Source: Gordionus sp. m RMFG-2023
Lineage: Eukaryota; Nematomorpha; Gordioida; Chordodea; Parachordodidae
Assembly: GCF_954871325.1 (NCBI RefSeq)
Contig: NC_088777.1
Location: 53,668,703-53,732,702, forward strand
Length of the DNA: 64,000 nucleotides
Direction of reading: 5' to 3'
The position numbers and the translations under genes are program-made. This document shows, one piece after another, positions 40,466-53,031 of the stretch (positions are counted from its first letter, which is position 1; each line of letters starts with the position of its first letter). A model generated the notes under the pieces. It saw nothing but the letters and a program-made list of their open reading frames with translations. It was not told where the DNA came from and searched no databases.

Positions 40466-40698
40466 GGTCGCATTCATAGTGGGATCCTATCCGACACAAT
40501 TTAACAGCTGATCGATTTTTAAATCGGTATATGAGAATCAATTTTTCTTTATTAAAACCAATATTTCTTAGGTTATTATCATGTATTGAATTAAAGATAA
40601 AATTAATATTATTTTTAAAAAATTAATCTCGTAAACAGATTTTTAAAAATCAATCAGCTGTTAAATGGTGTTGGATGGATCCCACTATGAATGAGGCC
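40466..40698. mobile_element. PIF/Harbinger-like MITE (233 bp) at the macroH2A 3' end
   Basis: Terminal repeats GGTCGCATTCATAGTGGGAT and (reverse complement of the right end) GGCCTCATTCATAGTGGGAT, continuing through AATTTAACAGCTGAT. Flanked by TAA on both sides (40463-40465 and 40699-40701), the 3-bp TWA target of PIF/Harbinger elements. No transposase. Confidence 0.85.
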
Positions 40699-40841
40699 TA
40701 AAAATAGAATTATAAAATGCTTTAAGACCCTGAGTCAAATTGTCATAACAAACCTGTTTCAGTGACGAGGCTGGAGTCACTTTAAAATAGTTTTGGATAA
40801 CTTTCATGATAAATATGGCCGAATCTTGCATTGGAGAGTTA
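40685..40841 (-). CDS. macroH2A: macroH2A exon 8 and stop
   Basis: [20 protein letters not shown], then [26 protein letters not shown] and finally RPHS-stop. The last four codons and the stop (40685-40699) fall in the target duplication and end of the MITE at 40466-40698. A possible AATAAA (minus strand) lies at 40548-40553, also in the element. Confidence 0.88.
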
Positions 40842-43800
40842 CTACATTTTAAATACATTTTTTTAAAAAAAAGATACAACTATAATATCTTAATAAATAA
40901 CATTTTGTTATTAATTATAAGTATCTATTTTAAATCTTTTAACAAAAAAAAAGTGGTGTCAGTTAGTTTCACTCATTTTATTAACTGCTTTAAAAAAAAT
41001 ATTATGCGTATTAGTGTTGTTAAACGGCTCTTCAACTTAGTATTTCATCTAGAATATGCCTGAAGATTTTGCTTGTAGAAGGAACAAAGGTTCTGACAAC
41101 TATTAGCGAAACCTAGAGGCTTAGGCAAAAATCGGCTCACCGTTTAACAACATTAATGTCTATTTTAGTTAGAAAACCTAATATTCCAATTAATCTCTCA
41201 GCATAATTACGATAGTTTTTTTATTTTCCAAAATTTAAGTTAAAAAATAAACCATTTAGCGGGAGGTTAGAGCCGACAAAATTTTCCTGTCTTTTTTTTT
41301 AAAAAATAAATAAATATTCTTTCTTAGAACTAACTGTTGTTAAACCATCTAACTTAGGCCAGCTCTAAAAGGACTTTATTCCCAAAAAAAATAGTATCTA
41401 TCATTAAGGTTAAGGCTAAACTTAGACGTTTAAGTCAATTTTTTTTAGGGGATAATCTTTGACCACGCCAAATTGGAGTTGGTTAAAATTAGGTGATTTA
41501 ACATCACTTACTTAGAGCCCATATTTCTTAAACCATTTCAACACGTGACAAATATTCAAATCTACTTAAAAAAGATATTCATTTTTAACGATAAAATTTT
41601 GGACTAACTTTTTTGCAACGAATTATTTTTCATTTGAGAAATAAAAACTAATAGTATTTTTTTTATAAAAAAAAAATTTGACGGATAACATTCTATAAGG
41701 GAAGCATGAGAAAAAAAACAATTCTGAAATGAATCTTTTTTTTATAAATTTGATATTTTTTTTGAAAAACTTGGGGAGTTAATATTTTGTAGTGTTCTAA
41801 CTCAATATTTTAGCCAGAAAAATATTGCCCAAAGTCTCGAGATTAATCTAATAGATGTCCAAACCTTTGTTCCCTTCTACAAACAAAATCTTCAGGCCTG
41901 CGTAATATTATTCTAGATGAAATATTGAGTTAGCCGTTTTTAAAAAATCGACTCTAAACTAGCCTTTTAACAACACTAATATTTTGGGATCCTTAGTTAA
42001 TTAATTCAATCGAGCCGACCTAACGGTTTTTGACCGAGTTTCTAGCCAAAAGAATCGGAAACGTGTAATAGGAGGTAAGTGCTTACCCGGCATTCTTGTC
42101 GGCGGATCCGAAACTGACAACGGAAGATAACAATTTGGAAGGAATAACCACGGTTTTAAGGCCCTGTTGGTCGGCTAGGGAAAGGCAATAATTCAAAGAA
42201 TCGTCAAGTATTTGGAGGCATTTCGCGGGTTTCGCTTCATTCTCGTCGGCTTTGGCATCGAAACGGCACAAAATGACTTGTTTAAAGTTTTGCAGAACTG
42301 TAGGATGCTTGGGAGTCGGGTGAGTAGTTCGAGATGGGTCTATCAAATCGCCTAAAGATTGAATAATAATAATACAAAAATTTATATTTTTAAAAAACAT
42401 GATCATAATTAATAACGTGGACAATTGATGTTTTTTGTTTTTAAAAAAAAAACAGGGGAAGAAAAAACAGCGTAGTATTCTGGCGTCATTAGCAGCCAAT
42501 GATCGATGCGACATATTCACATTTAATCACGCAATCGCATCACCTGATAACTGGTGAAGAAGGTAAATCCGAACCGGTTCACAGGGCCCCGCGATCTAAA
42601 ATAAACAAAATTCAAAAGTGGTCGGGCTACATTAAGACTTTAGTTCTTTTATCTCTAACCGGTCCGCTCCGGTCCGACCTCCGCTACTGATGACCGACCG
42701 AGAAAATGAGTCTACATTGTCATATTTAATGAAAGAATGTTTGTAAAAAAATATTCGAATTCTTAATTAGGTACGTTAGTGATCACCTCTAACCAAATTT
42801 TTTGAAAAATGAATCACGGTCTGGCCGGAAACAATTCAAAATGATTGACAAAGATAATTGTCGTTATCGAAATATTCTAGAAACTTTAAAATTACGCAAA
42901 TTGAAGAATTCCCATATGATATAAATATTTAAAAAAATGCAAGTATAAATCAATAAAATTTTAATACTTAAAATCTTAATTATACATGTTACATTGAATT
43001 TATTGTTATGCTACGAAAAATTTGTCAAAATTGTCAGTTAAAAATTGAAAATAAAATTCGTATATAAAATAAACTCTTTATAGCACGGCTTTTATTTTTG
43101 AAAATAAAATAGTGGCGGGAAATTTAAAATATTTATTTTTATTTCGAAAAACGTTGCATTTGCACTCTTTGGACCATGTGAATTACCGAAATAATAGTGA
43201 AATAAATAGGCATAAATTTCATATAAATTATATCCCTAGTAAACATTGGAGATAAAATGAATCCCAAAGTGGTTACTTTTTAAAAAATAATAAAATTAAA
43301 AACAATGGACAAATAAATTAATAAATAAGAATGATATAATTAAATTTACAATTATCTTAAATCATAATAAATTTAGATTATTTCTTAAAAAAGAAACAAA
43401 CGTCCAAATAATAATAATCAGCTGTCAGGGGCGCGCCGCATTTTAGCCGCCGTCAACATAGGGCGATTTTAATAATAGTCACCCCAACAGTATAGAAAAC
43501 TATTCCACTACAAAAATTTAGAACATCTGTGCCGTATAAATATGGCATACTTGTTCTAAGTCACTTAAAGTGGAATCATAATTTGTGCTCATTGCAAGGA
43601 ATGTTAATTTGCCAACCTAGCCAACTAATTTATATTTCCTCTTAATTTTCAATCTCCTATATTTATAACATCATCAAGCTTTATATATTTAATATGATGG
43701 GCAATCTTCTCTATTATATATTTTGTAAAAATTTTTGAACTTGGTCTAGAAGGTGAATTACATAAATTAAAATATATGTAACGCATATATTTTTTAGCAC

Positions 43801-45499
43801 ATTTTCCCTAAGTGAAATGTATTTTTGAGTTATCATTATCATTTAACATTAAATGTGTTTCTATTTCACTTCTGGCAAGTAATGCCAAGCTTAATGTAGG
43901 CCATTTTTGTGAAGTTAAAAATTTCAACTATTAGTTCCTTTTCACCAATTCAATAGTTTAAAAATTCCAATTATTTTCAAAATATTGATTTTTATTAGCT
44001 TCAGACATGTATTTGAGTCTAATTGGCCTACTATGTCATCTGGTTGGGACATTTAATTTTAATATTCTCATTTGAGTGGTATTCTTTTTATTATCATCAT
44101 TGGAATCACCATTTATAAAAGGGTATTGATCATGCTATCAAGATCTAACATATTCAATGTTAGAGATTTATTATATTTAGGCATTTTCTCAGATGACATT
44201 ATATAATTACAACAGGGATGATGACCAATCCAATCATTAGAATAAAAATGTATAATATATGAAAATTAATAATAAGAAAAAAATATGAACCAACCATGTG
44301 CCACTACATTACATAAATAGCAACAATTTTGGTGTGATAAAAAATATTGGCAGCCAGCCTATGGCTGGTCTGTGCACAGTCTATATAAAGCCTATGATTA
44401 AATCGGTGTAGCCATGACCTAAATAAATATTTTCATTGATAAATACTATTTAAAAACAATAAGTAGGACTAATTGGGAAATAAATGGATATATAAATAAA
44501 TATTTATATATAAATGGCATTAGAAAAACAAATATTTATTTTATTTATTATTTTTTTGCTTGTGAATAAGTTATAATACTTTTTGTTAGGTCAAAATTAT
44601 TTTGCTTGATCCAGGCTTTAAGTTCATTTTCAATTTTTTTGCCTAAGTATAAATATAAAATATAGCATTGTTATCAATTTGATTACTTTCAATATAAAAT
44701 TGTCCATCTTCATCTAATCCTATTATTACTGCATCACAAATAAGCTTGTTAATGTCAGATTTCTCTAAAATAATCTTTAAAAATTTGGTTAACAAAGTTT
44801 AAAAATTTGACACCTTTTGATCTAAAAATGATCCTTTTTCTAACAATGGTTTGTTACCTTTCTTTATATTAAATAATATTTAATTTGTTTACATCATTTT
44901 TAAAAACATTACTTTTATTATTTGATTAATTTTCTTCTTGTTACTAATATTTTTGTTCACATTATAAGGTATATCGTTGACTAAATTTTTAGTTTTATGA
45001 ATACCAGAAAAGCTACTCACTTTATGATTTAACAAAATATCTGTTTGATTTTTCTTCTGCAAAAGTTCTGGCAAAATCTTTGGTAAAACGCCGCCTGATG
45101 GAATAGTAACTCCTTTAAGCATCTACAAACAACTTAAAAGAATAATCATTTCAATTTAAAAAACTCTATTTAATTCTTCGTCATTCATAATTGCAAGTAG
45201 AATGTGCCTAGGTGTAATCCTACTTTTTTTATTGTCACGAGCAGCATTTCCCGCTAGCTCCATAATTTCGGCTAAGTTCACATTTAAAAAAAAAAGCATC
45301 TTTATTTACTTATCTTATCTTATTATCTACCTGTCAAATATTCCATGACTGAAGCTAAATAGATCGGAGCTCCTATACCAAATCGATGCTTTACTAAAAG
45401 CTGTCGTAAATATCTTCCTACTCTTGAAACTGGAAATATGATTCCAGCACGAGCAGATTTAGAGATACCCCTAGCACGTTTCTTGTTTATTTTATTCAT
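40685..45499 (-). CDS. macroH2A: histone macroH2A, complete, 8 exons
   Basis: Histone H2A variant with a C-terminal macro domain, placed in repressive chromatin of animals. Joined exons give 368 residues (human macroH2A1 372). Residues 1-121 are an H2A fold: [73 protein letters not shown]. A Lys/Asn-rich linker leads to KGSFLDQK (human KSLFLGQK) and a macro domain: [67 protein letters not shown]. The usual GSGRNG ligand loop is replaced by a longer [20 protein letters not shown], so ADP-ribose binding is doubtful. Introns are as short as 39 bp. All phases agree. Confidence 0.92.
41012..41155. mobile_element. foldback hAT MITE, internally shortened
   Basis: Ends TAGTGTTGTTAAACGGCTC and CCGTTTAACAACATTA. 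Flanks ATGCGTAT and ATGTCTAT match at 6 of 8. In macroH2A intron 7. Confidence 0.8.
41782..41986. mobile_element. foldback hAT MITE (41790-41978, 189 bp)
   Basis: Ends TAGTGTTCTAACTCAATATT and CTTTTAACAACACTA; perfect 8-bp TSD ATATTTTG at 41782-41789 and 41979-41986. In macroH2A intron 7. Confidence 0.9.
42087..42351 (-). CDS. macroH2A: macroH2A exon 7 (central macro domain)
   Basis: 265 bp: [54 protein letters not shown] and the altered ligand loop. Phase 1 in, phase 2 out (donor GTAAGC). Confidence 0.9.
42352..44579. other. macroH2A intron 6
   Basis: 2.2 kb, AT-rich. It includes a GC-richer stretch (42480-42690) without a phase-compatible exon. Nothing else recognised. Confidence 0.6.
44580..44642 (-). 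CDS. macroH2A: macroH2A exon 6
   Basis: 63 bp: [20 protein letters not shown] (human KKGGKEFVEAVLELRKKNG region). Phase 1 in and out, so it joins exon 7 directly. Confidence 0.82.
44687..44774 (-). CDS. macroH2A: macroH2A exon 5
   Basis: 88 bp: [20 protein letters not shown] and DEDGQFYIE, matching human HSEISNLAGFEVEAIINPTN by position. A 44-bp intron follows. Confidence 0.85.
44814..44861 (-). CDS. macroH2A: macroH2A exon 4
   Basis: 16 codons, [16 protein letters not shown], aligned with the start of the human macro region. A 39-bp intron follows, which must be spliced because it contains an in-frame stop. Confidence 0.8.
44913..45122 (-). CDS. macroH2A: macroH2A exon 3 (end of H2A fold, linker)
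   Basis: [20 protein letters not shown], then a basic Asn/Lys-rich linker to INQIIK (70 codons). A stronger donor GTGAGT after LLNHK (exon end 45021) is also in phase 0, so a shorter linker isoform is possible. Confidence 0.8.
45165..45271 (-). CDS. macroH2A: macroH2A exon 2
   Basis: 107 bp: [20 protein letters not shown], then [15 protein letters not shown], nearly identical to human over the H2A docking region. Phase 1 in, phase 0 out with donor GTTTTT. Confidence 0.95.
45331..45499 (-). CDS. macroH2A: macroH2A exon 1
   Basis: Starts [20 protein letters not shown] and ends at VMEYLT. An upstream ATG is followed by a stop two codons later. Phase 1 out, donor GTAGAT. Confidence 0.92.
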
Positions 45500-48423
45500 A
45501 CCATATGATTAAATACAGATGTTTTCGCTTCTATACCTCTAGGTAATATTTTTGTTATGAAATAATTTAAATCATTATATCTATATTAAAAATAATAAAA
45601 CATATATCTAATATTAAGAATACTCGATGGTAATATACTTTCATACTTAATTATTTCCTTAAGTTCGAAAAATGCAAATAAATATGCAAATTTTTTTAGA
45701 TTATTAATAAAATGGAGAAACCAAAAAACTTTGCGTTTTAAACATACAATGCACATTAAATTTACTTTTTTACAATCTTAAATTGCCAGCAGGCCCATTA
45801 TGATGACTGAAAAAATATTTCTTCTACTATTGTTTGAAAACCGGATAGTCCTTTTTGTTAGAATCGCAGAATTGCGTATCGGAGATTGAAAACAAAATTA
45901 AGGAAAGAAGAGGAGAAAAAAAGGTAAATAAAGTTAAAAAGCAATGGGATGGGAAAAGGGAGAAGAAGGAATGGAAAGTTATATATGGGATTAATAATTG
46001 GCAAATATAAAGACTGATAGGAAAGGGTTGATAAAATTACATCGAACACTAAAGATTAAATAGAAGTCGGGAAGCGAACAATAAAGATTAGAATTTTTTC
46101 ATATTTTATCTATTATAAATTTAAATTATCTTTTTCCTGCTTCTTAATTAATCATAATTATTTATAATTTTAAGTTATATTTTCTTTATCATAAAATTTT
46201 ATAATCATTCCCAGAATAAGTATAATATTGTAATACTTACCCTCACAAACAAAATATTTTTATTGTTATATACACAACAAAGGCATATTATATGGCATTA
46301 TAGAGCACCCATAAAACATATTATTTTATAATACAAAGATGCTTAAACAATTTTTACTGTATTGTAACAATAATTATAATAAACCTATGACAACCCACCA
46401 TTAACGTATACAGAGAAATAATATGAATTGAAGGAGGAGTTAAATATTAGAAAAAACAAGAATTGACGTGAGACGAGAATGGTGAAACTTTAAAATACGA
46501 AATAATTGAAATGAAGTCAAAATGGGAACAAAAGAAACGATAACGGTCAAGAATAAGAATAAGGTAGTAATGGAGAAGTAATTAATAATATGTCGAAATA
46601 TGATGAATAACGAAAAGAATCATAACATTGGTGTACGAGTACATCAAATGCTGGGATTATTGGAAAAAATAACCTGGAAATAAATGATTACAAATCTTGA
46701 ATTTGGGTTGTATGGAATTCCATACTGAGAGAGAAAAATGAGAGAAACATGGAAGGTATGAAAGGAGATGATAGAGATAAAAACAAATCAAAAGACGGGG
46801 ATAGAGCGAAATTAAGGAGGGAGATGTTATATATGACAATATATGAAGGGATAATTAGAAAAATAAAAAAGATATTCAAGACATTATTTTCATACATTTA
46901 TTTAAATTTTGTTATAATTTTATTTTGAATAATTCTATTTATTTTTTATTTTTGTCTCCATGGTGGTGTTACAATAATAAAGATTTATTACAACCATGAA
47001 AATAGTAAATTTAATAATTAAATTATACTAAAAAAAACATTTATTCAAAGTCTCGAAATAATATATTTGTTATGTGTATCGTGTTAGCGTGGAGTCATTT
47101 TGGATAATAAGCATTTAATTTGTGATTAATATTTTTTGATGTTTTTTGCGCATTCATTCTTGGAATATATTATAAATAATGTTAAAGAAAAATCGATAAT
47201 TATATTTTTCTTGCATATTATTTTATTTTTTTTGTTTATATTATTATTTATTATATTTCTCAAGTATATATAATCAAAGAAAAATAAATTTAAAGCATTC
47301 ATTTTCGTGGATTCATTTTCGTTGTATTCATTCATTTTTTTTGTCTTGTGTTAAAAAATTATTTGAGATTGATAAGAAAATAAAATAAAAGAAAGTCGTT
47401 TAATCTAGAAAATAAAAAATAAAAAGTTAAAGAATAATAAAAAAGGTTAATATTTTATATTAGTCAACTTATAAACATTAGAATTTTATATTAGTATTTG
47501 ACTTTTAAAACAATTTTGAAAACGAGCAGTTTGGAACTCTTGTTTCCATATAAGAAGCCAATATTCATTTTATGTAGAAAAGGTTAGGATTGACTAATTG
47601 CTTAATTCTTGATGTTGAAGATATGATTTAGCTCTCAAAAAAAATAAAAAATAACCATTGAAATTAGATTCTATATTCATTATTATTATTAACAATCTAA
47701 TTATTAAGCCTTAAAAAAGTCATAGTAGAATTTTATTTTTTTATAAAATTTCCATATTTTTCTTTTCCTATGTTTTCCCATATTATCCAGGGAAATTATA
47801 GTTTCACGGGGAAATTTACATCTCAAAAGAATGACGAAAACTCCTAATATATTTTTGTAAATTCTTCAGTTATTTTTGATTAGTACATTCTTTTACTTTT
47901 ACCAGTAATTATTAATATTAAATAAGTAGAGTATAATTATTAGAAAAATACAATTGGTCTGTATTTTTTCACTAGCCAAACATAATTTGGTCAGGAAAAA
48001 AAATAAAATAATGAAATTTAATTAGTGAAGAATGAAGAGAAGTCATTGAGTGTTCTTATATGCTAAGAGAGTTAGAGATTTATCCAGTGGCGTAGGCCGG
48101 ATTTTATCATAAGGGGGGGGGGGCTTAAAAATTTTTGGAGGGGGGGGGGCGAAGCCCCCTAAATTTCCCATTTTTTTTGAACACTTATTAGTTTATATTT
48201 TTGGATTTGTTAAAAAAAAATTATATTTTCACATAACAAAATTTTAGGGTATTTTATTATATATTTTACATTCCTTTATTTAATCATGTGTATATTTTTA
48301 TTAATTAAAATATTTTCTTGATATTTTATATAATACAGATTTTAATATTAAAAATTATAATGTATAAAGACTCTATTTAAAAAAAAAGTAATTTTTTACA
48401 ATTATATAAAATATGTGTAATTC
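45500..48423. other. intergenic, upstream of macroH2A
   Basis: Very AT-rich, no supported gene. Near 48088-48150 a CAGTGGCGTAGGCCGGATTT motif with long G runs marks an unidentified element end. Confidence 0.5.
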
Positions 48424-50924
48424 TTATAGTGCGCACAAATTAAACGTTGCAACGCGGCGTTTCAAAACGCATATAAAAAACGTGAACGCAGCCATGTTTA
48501 AATTGATACGTTAAGTTTTATTTTTACAATAATAAGCATTTTTTTTTTTTTTTGTTTTTTTTTTTAAAATGCTATCTTTTTATTCAATATATAGTTATCA
48601 AAAATCATTCAAATTTAAAACAAATAATCACTACAAGACCTTTCTTACCTAGCAGGGAAAATAAATCTTATTCAATAGAATCAAAAATTCTTAGAGACAA
48701 ATTTATAAATTTTATAAATTATTAAATATTTATTATTGTATAAAATTTATTTTTGAAAATATTTTATATTAAATTATGTTTACATATTTAATTTTTATAG
48801 ACATTATGTTATTAAATGATATAAATAAATTGAATATGAAGAAAAATTTAATTGATATATCCATTAATCTCTAAAATGATATATAATTGAATATTAAGAA
48901 AAATTTATTTTATACTATTACCGATGTGGCCGCTTTTTACCTGATCCCTCAAATCTATGAATAATAGAATAACTAGAGACTGTTTTTTTTTTACTTTATT
49001 TGCATAAAACAATTCACAAAAACAAGAAAATGAATTTTATAACTAAAAAAAAATAATAATCATCTTTCACGATTTTAGCTTCCCATTTATAGGGAAGCTA
49101 AAAAAAATCCCTATCTAAAAATATATTCAATTTTACAATAATAATAAATTCTATTCCCAAATAAAGTAATCACGACATCTCAAATTATATAATAAGAATG
49201 ACGCGACGAAAACTAAAAATAATTTTTTTTTCCTTTCGCCTTCGTCTTCTTTTTCCTCCCCCCCCTATCGTGATTGAACCCCGTCAATCACGATATATAT
49301 ATCGCTTAATTTCTTGCATGTTAATTCGGACATGATTCTAGATGTAGCCCATTGAGTATTTTAAAGCTTGGGGAATGAACCTCAAACTTAAAATTATATT
49401 AATTGTATTCTCTTTGATACAATTAAAATTTTCATAGATTTTAAGAATAATTTAATTATTTTATAGTGTAAAAACTATATCTAAATTTTATCTGTTGCTT
49501 CTATAAATAGTTTTTCAATATCAACCATAGTAAGTGATATAACTAAATTAATTGAATATTAAGTAAAATTTATTTGATATATCCCTTAATTTCTATTGCA
49601 TGTTAATTTGGACACTATTCAAGATGTAGCCCATTGAGCTATTTTAAAGCTTGGGGAATGAACCTCAAACTTAAAATAATATTAATTCTTTCTTTCACGA
49701 TACAATTGAAATTTTCATAGAATTTAAGACATATAATTTAATTATATTCTAGTGTGAAAACTATACCTAAATAAGATTTATTTGTTGCTTCTATAAATAG
49801 ATTCTCAATATCAACCATAATAATTAAATGATATAACTAAATTAATTGAATATTAAGAAAAATTATATTGATATATCTCTTAATTTCTATTAAATGTTAA
49901 TTTGAACACTAATATAATTTGAATGTTAAGAAAAATTAAATTGAAATATGAAAATAGAGACAAATATAATATATAAAAATTTTATTAAAAGAATCTAATG
50001 TCAATATAAAAATTAATATAAAATATATTTTTATAATAAATAAATAATTTATATAATGCTATTAAATATCTCAATGCAGATTCATTTGTAAGTGTTGGTA
50101 AGGTACCATTTGTCTTCAGATAGTGTAGAAATTTTAAAACCTCAGTTTTAAACAGCACTTGGTTGTCTAGACTCTACAAGGCTATTCATAAAAAGTCTAA
50201 ATAAAATATAAAAATTAGCTTTACTGCATCCCAGATGGCTTTTCTTCCAAAATTTATTAACCTCTTAGCATTTAGCACTTAAGGTTTAACATTTCAAATA
50301 TTTTAAAATTAACATTTTGAGAATAAAGAAACAAAATACACTTATAATTTTTTATGAATAGTAAAATATTTTGTGGGATTTATTCAAATATAGATGGTAA
50401 ATAAAATCAATATAAATTTTGGATCAGTATTGTATAGGCTTTGTAGTAATATCAGAACAAAATTTGAGGGTCGGCACAGCTCTACTCTTTATTTTCTAAG
50501 TAGTTATTATCAACTTACCAATAAAATAAGTAATAAGTACGATTTCCTATTTTCTCCTTATTCAGCTTATCCTTGAAGTTTGTCAATTCCAATGCTAATC
50601 TAATTATATTTAACATTCTTATATATTTATACCTGAAACAATAACTGATAAATGTTCCATAACAATGAAACTTTTTTTATGGTAGTCTAGGATTTCTCCA
50701 AATCTTTTGCTTATTTCATCGTTCCATATCTTAAAAATATTATTATATCATTTAATAATTATTATTCTTAAATTTTAGAAGAATTTTATCACTTCAAAAT
50801 TTAAAAAGTTTTGAAAAACGCAAGCATAAAAAATAATTTAAAATGAAAAATGGAAATGTTCTCAATGTGAACGATGAGAACGAATGCATTTAAAATGCAT
50901 TGTTTCAATTTGTGCGCACTATTA
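48424..50924. mobile_element. 2.5-kb TIR element, PIF/Harbinger-like TSD (48427-50921)
   Basis: Left end TAGTGCGCACAAATTAAACG, right end GTTTCAATTTGTGCGCACTA. Flanked by TTA on both sides (48424-48426, 50922-50924). Just inside the left end is GCGGCGTTTCAAAACGC, shared with small copies at 7955-8134 and 55235-55471. No transposase frame was found; the interior is AT-rich and partly made of long tandem repeats. Confidence 0.8.
49290..49935. repeat. tandem repeat, unit about 280-290 bp, inside the TIR element
   Basis: CTTAATTTCT-TGCATGTTAAT recurs at about 49306, 49585 and 49879, and CTTGGGGAATGAACCTCAAA at two matching offsets. A partial unit is near 48795-48905. Confidence 0.85.
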
Positions 50925-52839
50925 TGCAAATAATGGTATTTAAAAAATATGACGATATTATCTTATAAATAATACTTTTTTTTACAAAAAAAAATTGATT
51001 ATATATTAAAACTAATAAAATTTTATTGCTATTTTTTGATTTGAATTTAAAAAGAGAGATCTACTTTTCTCTGACAGTTTGCTAATTTATCTAGAATCAA
51101 ATTTTTATCTAAAATAATCTCCTTATAAATATTCAATAGGGCTAATCCATTTAAACGTATATCACCGGTTGTGTTTCTTAAATAGGTTTTTAACCTTTCT
51201 TAAAAAAAGACCCTTATTTCCTATATAGTTCATAAGCCTTCTCATTGTATGCCCATCTTAGCTTTTATGGGCATTGCCTTTAAACTTCCTAGTATTCGTG
51301 TACTTCGCACCTTATCTTTTCTTGTTATACCCCAGCAATCATCCTCAGCATTCTCAACTCCATAATTCTTTGGTTGGCCATGTTTCCGATCTACATAGAA
51401 TAGTTGGTTGCACTCTATGGAACTTTAAATTTTTTTAAAATAATAACTCTAAAGTCGCCATCATTTTCAGTTCATACTAGAAAATTAGATATGAAACCCG
51501 CTTACTATCAACAATTATTAGTGTTCTTCAATCAATCGCTGATTTGATTATCTATTGTAAAGTTATTGTGTTTTGTGGACCTTTTGTCTATCTGCATGTA
51601 TAATGATCGGCACGTTGTCAGTCCATGAGAGTGAATATAATTTGCCATCATTTTAATAGAATTTTATTTATTTTTATAAGGCATTTATTTAATTTTAAAA
51701 AAAAAATGGCATTAAAATAAATAAGAGGTAAAAATTATAAATAATTATCAAAAGAACAAAGGCTGTCAAATTTTTTTCGGTGGATCGCGCATATGCAATA
51801 GGTAATTGCCTTCAATCAATTTCGATCTCGTTAGACGCTGTTATAAATAAATATGTAAGTAGTTACTTGTGTCGGTGTCGTTACCTTTCAACAAGTAATT
51901 TAATTACTATTACTGATTACATTTTTTGAAAAGTAACAAATTTATATTTCGAAGAATGGGTAACTGTTATGTAAATCTGTTTGATTGGACTTGTAACGTT
52001 TTGATTCTCTCCTTTCGAAATTATTTTTTTATAATGGCTCGAATATCATGGTTACCGCTTAGAAAGTTATAACCATTCATTACGTTTCGTAGGCTCAGTA
52101 TTGGTTAGACACTCTGATTAAAAGTCTCCACAAACCATAATTATGGAACTTTGATAAGGCTAAAAGAAGTTTTTAAGCTGTAATCAATTTCTAGAGAAAA
52201 AAAAGGTTTTACATACGTAATCTTCCTCTTCTCAATATAAATCTATACATTGTTTCATTAGCTATAAAAATGAAAATAAGTGAAATACTCTGATATCAGC
52301 CATTAATGTGTTGTCGCGCTTATATTCATATAAAAAAAAACGGTAAGAATCATAATTCCATTCAAAACTGAGACTTTGCCAGTAACAGGTTATATCCGAT
52401 TACAAAGAATAGCCAATGAAATCACGCGATCTTAACTGACGGGCTACACCCTAACCTTACATCCCTCGTGATAAAATCTTTTAAAATGAAAATATTAAAT
52501 TTGGTATACTTACCGTTATAAATTTTTTTTATATATAAAATTAACTCATTCATTGCCCAGGTGGCAAGCAAGGTTATACTTGTTCATTTCATCTTTTAAA
52601 ATTAAAGACAGAAATGAAGTTATCATCTAGGCGTAGGGTAAAAAATAAAAATTTATCGTACAATTTTATATTCTAAATGAAAAATATTATAAAATGAATT
52701 TTTATTTGTATATTGACTCAGCTATTTATTCAGGCGCGAGCCTATATTTCTAGTTATTTTCTTTTTTGAAAAATATATTTGGATGAACGTTTTTCAAAAT
52801 AATATATCGATTATTTTTTTATTAATATGAAAGAGTTTA

Positions 52840-52862
52840 ACCCTAACCCTAGCCCTAACCGG
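52840..52862 (-). repeat. short telomere-like tract
   Basis: AACCCTAACCCTAGCCCTAACC on the plus strand, three to four degenerate CCCTAA units, followed by GGGGG. Confidence 0.65.
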
Positions 52863-52985
52863 GGGTTTTTCTCGAGCGGGTCGGGGTGGATTGGTAAAAT
52901 TTGCGCTAGGTTAAGCGTAGATAGCTAAAGTTTAAACGGTGTAGTCAAGGGGTGGTTTAGTGATTGAAGCCTCCCCTCACCATGG

Positions 52986-53031
52986 ATCTCTTCTCTTCTC
53001 TTCTCTTCTCTTCTCTTCTCTTCTCTTCTCT
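52986..53031. repeat. (TCTTC)n microsatellite
   Basis: About 46 bp of CTTCT units after CCATGGATC. Confidence 0.95.

Noticed and set aside
42544-42595. Possible extra macroH2A exon reading [18 protein letters not shown]
   Set aside because: It has plausible splice sites but enters in phase 0, whereas exon 6 ends in phase 1 and joins exon 7 directly.
46657-47335. Several minus-strand open frames of 60-70 codons
   Set aside because: AT-rich, Phe/Ile/Asn-biased frames with no recognisable domain.
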